From the NCBI GenBank assembly GCA_964539975.1, contig CAZIKK010000002.1, positions 124,001 through 188,000 of the forward strand: DNA of 64,000 bases, in the 5' to 3' direction. The notes under the pieces were generated by a model that saw nothing but the letters and a program-made list of their open reading frames with translations, searched no databases and had not been told where the DNA came from. A program made the position numbers and the translations under genes. The stretch is from 38-11 sp964539975 (GTDB lineage: Bacteria; Bacillota; Clostridia; Tissierellales; Dethiosulfatibacteraceae). Shown in pieces: positions 61,364 through 64,000 of this stretch. Each line of letters begins with the position of its first letter. The first letter of the stretch is position 1.

Positions 61364-62188
61364 TTATACCCTTTCTTCTTGTTTTGTTGTTTCGTTATAC
61401 CAGCCAATGATAATGCTTGCAATTTCTTCAATTGCTTTATTTGTAATGTTTACTTTTCTACAACCTATTCTCCTGATATATTGATCAGCATACTCTAATT
61501 CTTTGACGATTCTATCTAAATTTGCGTAAGAAGAATTGTCATTTAATCCTAAAGCTTTTAGCCGTTCTTTTCTAATCCTGTTTAAATATTCTGGCTCTGC
61601 ATATAGTGCAATCACTTTTGCAGCATCGCTAGTAAATAACTCTTCTGGTGGTTCCACTTCAGGAACCAATGGAATATTGGCCACCTTTAGATTTTTATTA
61701 GCCAGATACATGCTAAGGGGTGTTTTAGATGTTCTGGAAATGCCTATTAAAACCATGTCCGCTTTAGTGATACCTTTGGTGTCTTTTCCATCATCGTATT
61801 TGACAGCAAATTCAATTGCATCCATTCTTTTGAAATAATTCTTGTCAAACTTATACAACAAGCCTGGTTCTCTTTTAGGTTTAATTCCTATGTGTTCTAT
61901 CATTGGAGACAGAAGTGGTGTAATCAAATCCACTGCTGTTACATCTTCTCTGCTTGCTCTCTTTATTAAATAATCACGTAATTCAACAATTACCAACGTA
62001 AAAACGATTACCGCATTTTGCACTCTTGCCTTGTGGACGATCTCATCGATTTCTTCTTTCGACTGCACATATGGATAGACATCAATGTGATAATCAATAT
62101 CATCAAACTGTTTTAATACCGCTTTGGTAACTTGCTCTGATGTTTCCCCCACCGAATCTGACAAAGCATAGACTCTCACTCTTTTCAT
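61364..62188 (-). CDS. Pyruvate,phosphate dikinase regulatory protein (kinase/pyrophosphorylase)
   Basis: 274 aa from the ATG at 62188 (GGGAAGGGG ahead). DUF299 family: VYALSDSVGETSEQVTKAVLKQF at the start and the P-loop-like GISRTSKTPLSMYLANK near 150. Such proteins use ADP to inactivate, and Pi to reactivate, PPDK (or PEP synthase) by Thr phosphorylation. ppdK is not in the window. It overlaps the CBS regulator by four bases (ATGA), so the pair is co-expressed. Confidence 0.93.
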   Translation of the reverse strand: MKRVRVYALSDSVGETSEQVTKAVLKQFDDIDYHIDVYPYVQSKEEIDEIVHKARVQNAVIVFTLVIVELRDYLIKRASREDVTAVDLITPLLSPMIEHIGIKPKREPGLLYKFDKNYFKRMDAIEFAVKYDDGKDTKGITKADMVLIGISRTSKTPLSMYLANKNLKVANIPLVPEVEPPEELFTSDAAKVIALYAEPEYLNRIRKERLKALGLNDNSSYANLDRIVKELEYADQYIRRIGCRKVNITNKAIEEIASIIIGWYNETTKQEERV

Positions 62189-62817
62189 AGCAACCCCTTC
62201 CCGGACATACCCAAGTCCAAAATGTATTGACATATATTGGTTTTAGAGATACGGCCAATCACTCTCAATTTATCTGTTCCCTCTTCTGATACTATTGGTA
62301 GGCAATCAATATGATATTCAACCATTTTTTTTACCGCATCTAAAAAAATATCATTATTATTGCAGTAAATGATTTGTGGCAATCTTGTCATTATAACTGA
62401 TACAGGCAATGTCAATGCCGAATTACCGGTTATTGTCACTTTCAAAAGATCTCTTCTCGATACAATTCCTTTTAAGTAGTTGTCTTCGACAATAAACAGT
62501 GTCCCTACATCCTCTAGAAACATAGTCACTGCAGCATCATAAATAGAGGACATTTCCTCAATGACAACAGGAACTGATTTTATTTCTTCAACTGGAATCG
62601 TGAAAAGTTCATCAATGGATTTTTCTAGTATCATTTCATTGAAAAGATAACCAACTTTTGGCTTAGCCACTAACACTCCAATCATTGTTAGAATAGTAAG
62701 ATCGTGCCGAATGGTGCCCCGAACCAACCCAAGATGTTCCCCTAGGTCTTCTCCCGTAATTGGCTCGTATTGTTTGACAAGTTCCACTATCTTGCTTTGC
62801 CTTTCTGTAAGCTTGAT
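62185..62817 (-). CDS. HTH-CBS transcriptional regulator, CcpN-like (probable AUC start)
   Basis: 210 aa if started at the ATC at 62817, or 200 aa from a GTG at 62787. The winged helix begins LTERQSKIVELVKQYEPITG, and relatives start two residues before the LTERQ. The GTG start would cut into the first helix and has no ribosome site, while the ATC has GGAAG seven bases upstream, within a near-perfect anti-16S stretch (AAGGAAGTGATC). Two CBS domains follow (about 85-205), which may bind an adenine nucleotide. In Bacillus, CcpN controls gluconeogenesis and sits with the PpsR gene, as here. Confidence 0.8.
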   Translation of the reverse strand: MKLTERQSKIVELVKQYEPITGEDLGEHLGLVRGTIRHDLTILTMIGVLVAKPKVGYLFNEMILEKSIDELFTIPVEEIKSVPVVIEEMSSIYDAAVTMFLEDVGTLFIVEDNYLKGIVSRRDLLKVTITGNSALTLPVSVIMTRLPQIIYCNNNDIFLDAVKKMVEYHIDCLPIVSEEGTDKLRVIGRISKTNICQYILDLGMSGKGLL

Positions 62818-62829
62818 AAGATCACTTCC

Positions 62830-64000
62830 TTAAAATTTCAACTGGTCTAGCAAAAATCGAGGTAGTTCTTTTATCTCAATTCTTTTTTGCTCCATCGTGT
62901 CTCGATATCTAATTGTAACACATTTGTCTTCTAGTGAGTCAAAATCATAAGTGATACAAAATGGTGTTCCTATCTCATCATGTCGTCTGTACCTTTTTCC
63001 TATACTTCCCGCTTCATCATAATCAACACTCAAATAGCTTGATAATTCATGATAAAGATCCATTGCTGGTTCCTTTAATTTTTTTGTTAAAGGAAAAATA
63101 GCTGCTTTATAAGCAGACAAAGCTGGATGTAGCTTCAAAATAGATCTTTCCGTTCCATCTTCTAGTGTTTCTTCTTCATAAGCATCAATGAGAAAGGCTA
63201 ATAGTACCCTGTCCACACCAACTGAAGGTTCAATGCAGTAAGGAATGTACTCTTCATTTGTCTGAGGATCCTTATAGACAAAACTTTCCCCAGAATGCTC
63301 TTGATGTTGTTTTAAGTCAAAATCAGTCCTGTCAGCAATTCCCCAAAGTTCTCCCCAACCAAAAGGAAATAGGTACTCAATATCGGTTGTCGCGTTACTA
63401 TAATGCGAAAGTTCTTCTGGCCCATGGTCTCGAAATCTCACACTCTCTTCTTTCATTCCAAGAGATGTAAGCCAATTCATGCAAAAGTCTTTCCAGTAAT
63501 GGTACCATTCAATATCTTCTCCTGGTTTGCAAAAGAACTCTAGCTCCATCTGCTCAAACTCTCGTGTTCTAAAAATGAAATTTCCAGGTGTTATCTCATT
63601 CCTAAAAGATTTCCCAATCTGTCCAATGCCAAACGGAATTTTTTTTCGAGAAGATCGGTGGACGTTTTTAAAATTGACAAATATTCCTTGAGCTGTCTCT
63701 GGTCTAAGAAATATTTCGGCCTGTGAATCTTCCGTAACTCCTTGATATGTCTTAAACATGAGATTAAATTGACGAATATTTGTAAATTCAGTGCCTTCAC
63801 ATTCGGGACACTTTATATAATGGTCTGCCACATATTTTTCCATCTCTGTATTTGACCATCCATCAACAATTGTTTCATGATCTCCACTATTCCTTAAATA
63901 GTCTTCAATGATTTTGTCAGCTCGAAATCTAGTTTTACATATTTTGCAGTCCATCAACGGATCATTAAATCCACCCACATGTCCTGAGGCTTCCCAAGTT
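62830..64000 (-). CDS. glyS: Glycine--tRNA ligase, one-chain type (5' end cut by window edge)
   Basis: 390 codons of the C-terminal part are present; the frame is open to base 64000 and enters with TWEASGHVGGFNDPLMDCK. Class II motifs 2 and 3: KSFRNEITPGNFIFRTREFEQMELEFFC in parts and GVDRVLLAFL. A C-terminal anticodon-binding domain (LHPALSAYKAAIFPLTKK to the end) contains RRHDEIGTPFCITYDF. This is the homodimeric bacterial GlyRS (GlyQS). Its stop is only 12 bases from the CBS regulator start. Confidence 0.96.
   Translation of the reverse strand, partial: TWEASGHVGGFNDPLMDCKICKTRFRADKIIEDYLRNSGDHETIVDGWSNTEMEKYVADHYIKCPECEGTEFTNIRQFNLMFKTYQGVTEDSQAEIFLRPETAQGIFVNFKNVHRSSRKKIPFGIGQIGKSFRNEITPGNFIFRTREFEQMELEFFCKPGEDIEWYHYWKDFCMNWLTSLGMKEESVRFRDHGPEELSHYSNATTDIEYLFPFGWGELWGIADRTDFDLKQHQEHSGESFVYKDPQTNEEYIPYCIEPSVGVDRVLLAFLIDAYEEETLEDGTERSILKLHPALSAYKAAIFPLTKKLKEPAMDLYHELSSYLSVDYDEAGSIGKRYRRHDEIGTPFCITYDFDSLEDKCVTIRYRDTMEQKRIEIKELPRFLLDQLKF

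Noticed and set aside
1..64000. Insertion sequences, prophage, CRISPR, toxin-antitoxin or restriction genes
   Set aside because: No transposase, integrase, direct-repeat array or nuclease/methylase pair was found; gene order is that of a core chromosome.

Overview
The window is a dense, AT-rich block of housekeeping genes from a Gram-positive bacterium of the class Clostridia. Supporting traits are an mraZ-to-ftsZ cell-division cluster with two DUF881 genes and sbp, Rex, KtrAB, a T-box ahead of pheST, a one-chain GlyRS, CIRCE-controlled groESL, an rpoD-dnaG operon, and a PpsR/CBS-regulator pair. I see no mobile element, CRISPR array, tRNA or rRNA, and no clear sign of foreign DNA. The genus cannot be fixed from sequence alone. 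The gap where sporulators usually carry spoIIGA-sigE-sigG (next to ftsZ) and a MurE with DNPV instead of DNPR suggest a lineage that may not sporulate and may not use meso-diaminopimelate; both are inferences.

Layout, reading the minus strand from right to left: (a) 64.0-55.5 kb: glyS (partial), a CBS-domain regulator, ppsR, dgt, then dnaG-rpoD-trmK-nif3 behind a consensus promoter, and the RNase P RNA. (b) 55.5-52.7 kb, plus strand: an ABC-F ATPase plus a crotonase-fold gene. (c) 52.6-46.8 kb, minus: rex, an OGG1-type glycosylase, groES-groEL, dxs. (d) 46.7-39.4 kb, mixed: lysC converges on metF-metH at a 42-bp perfect palindrome; upp; an acpS-nnrD fusion; and a lone secreted protein of unknown function. 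(e) 39.3-33 kb, minus: a surface-polysaccharide operon (O-antigen-ligase-like protein, two GT4 transferases, two DUF4330 proteins, CsaB, a TagA/WecG transferase). (f) 33-30 kb: ftsE-ftsX and an M23 peptidase. (g) 30-26 kb: infC-rpmI-rplT with an L20-type leader and an AUU start, ktrB-ktrA and a TrmH-family methylase. (h) 26-21.5 kb: T-box, pheS-pheT, lgt. (i) 21.4-7.1 kb: mraZ-rsmH-ftsL-pbp-murE-mraY-murD-ftsW-murG-ftsQ-DUF881-DUF881-sbp-ftsZ-nrdR and a PhoB/PhoR-like two-component pair. (j) 4.6 kb to the left edge: DUF512 radical-SAM protein, der, plsY, gpsA and a partial HlyD-like gene.

Much of the window serves the cell envelope: lipid II synthesis (murE, mraY, murD, murG), septal synthesis (ftsW, pbp, ftsL, ftsQ, ftsZ), wall cleavage (FtsEX with the M23 hydrolase), phospholipid synthesis (gpsA, plsY), lipoprotein maturation (lgt) and a surface glycan. 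murC, murB and ftsA are absent from the cluster. Nothing here is a clearly new defence or mobile system. The items best worth a second look are the AcpS-NnrD fusion, the probable AUC start codon of the CBS regulator, the MurE specificity motif, the DUF4330 pair inside the glycan operon, the coding palindrome, and the acid-poor crotonase paired with ABC-F.
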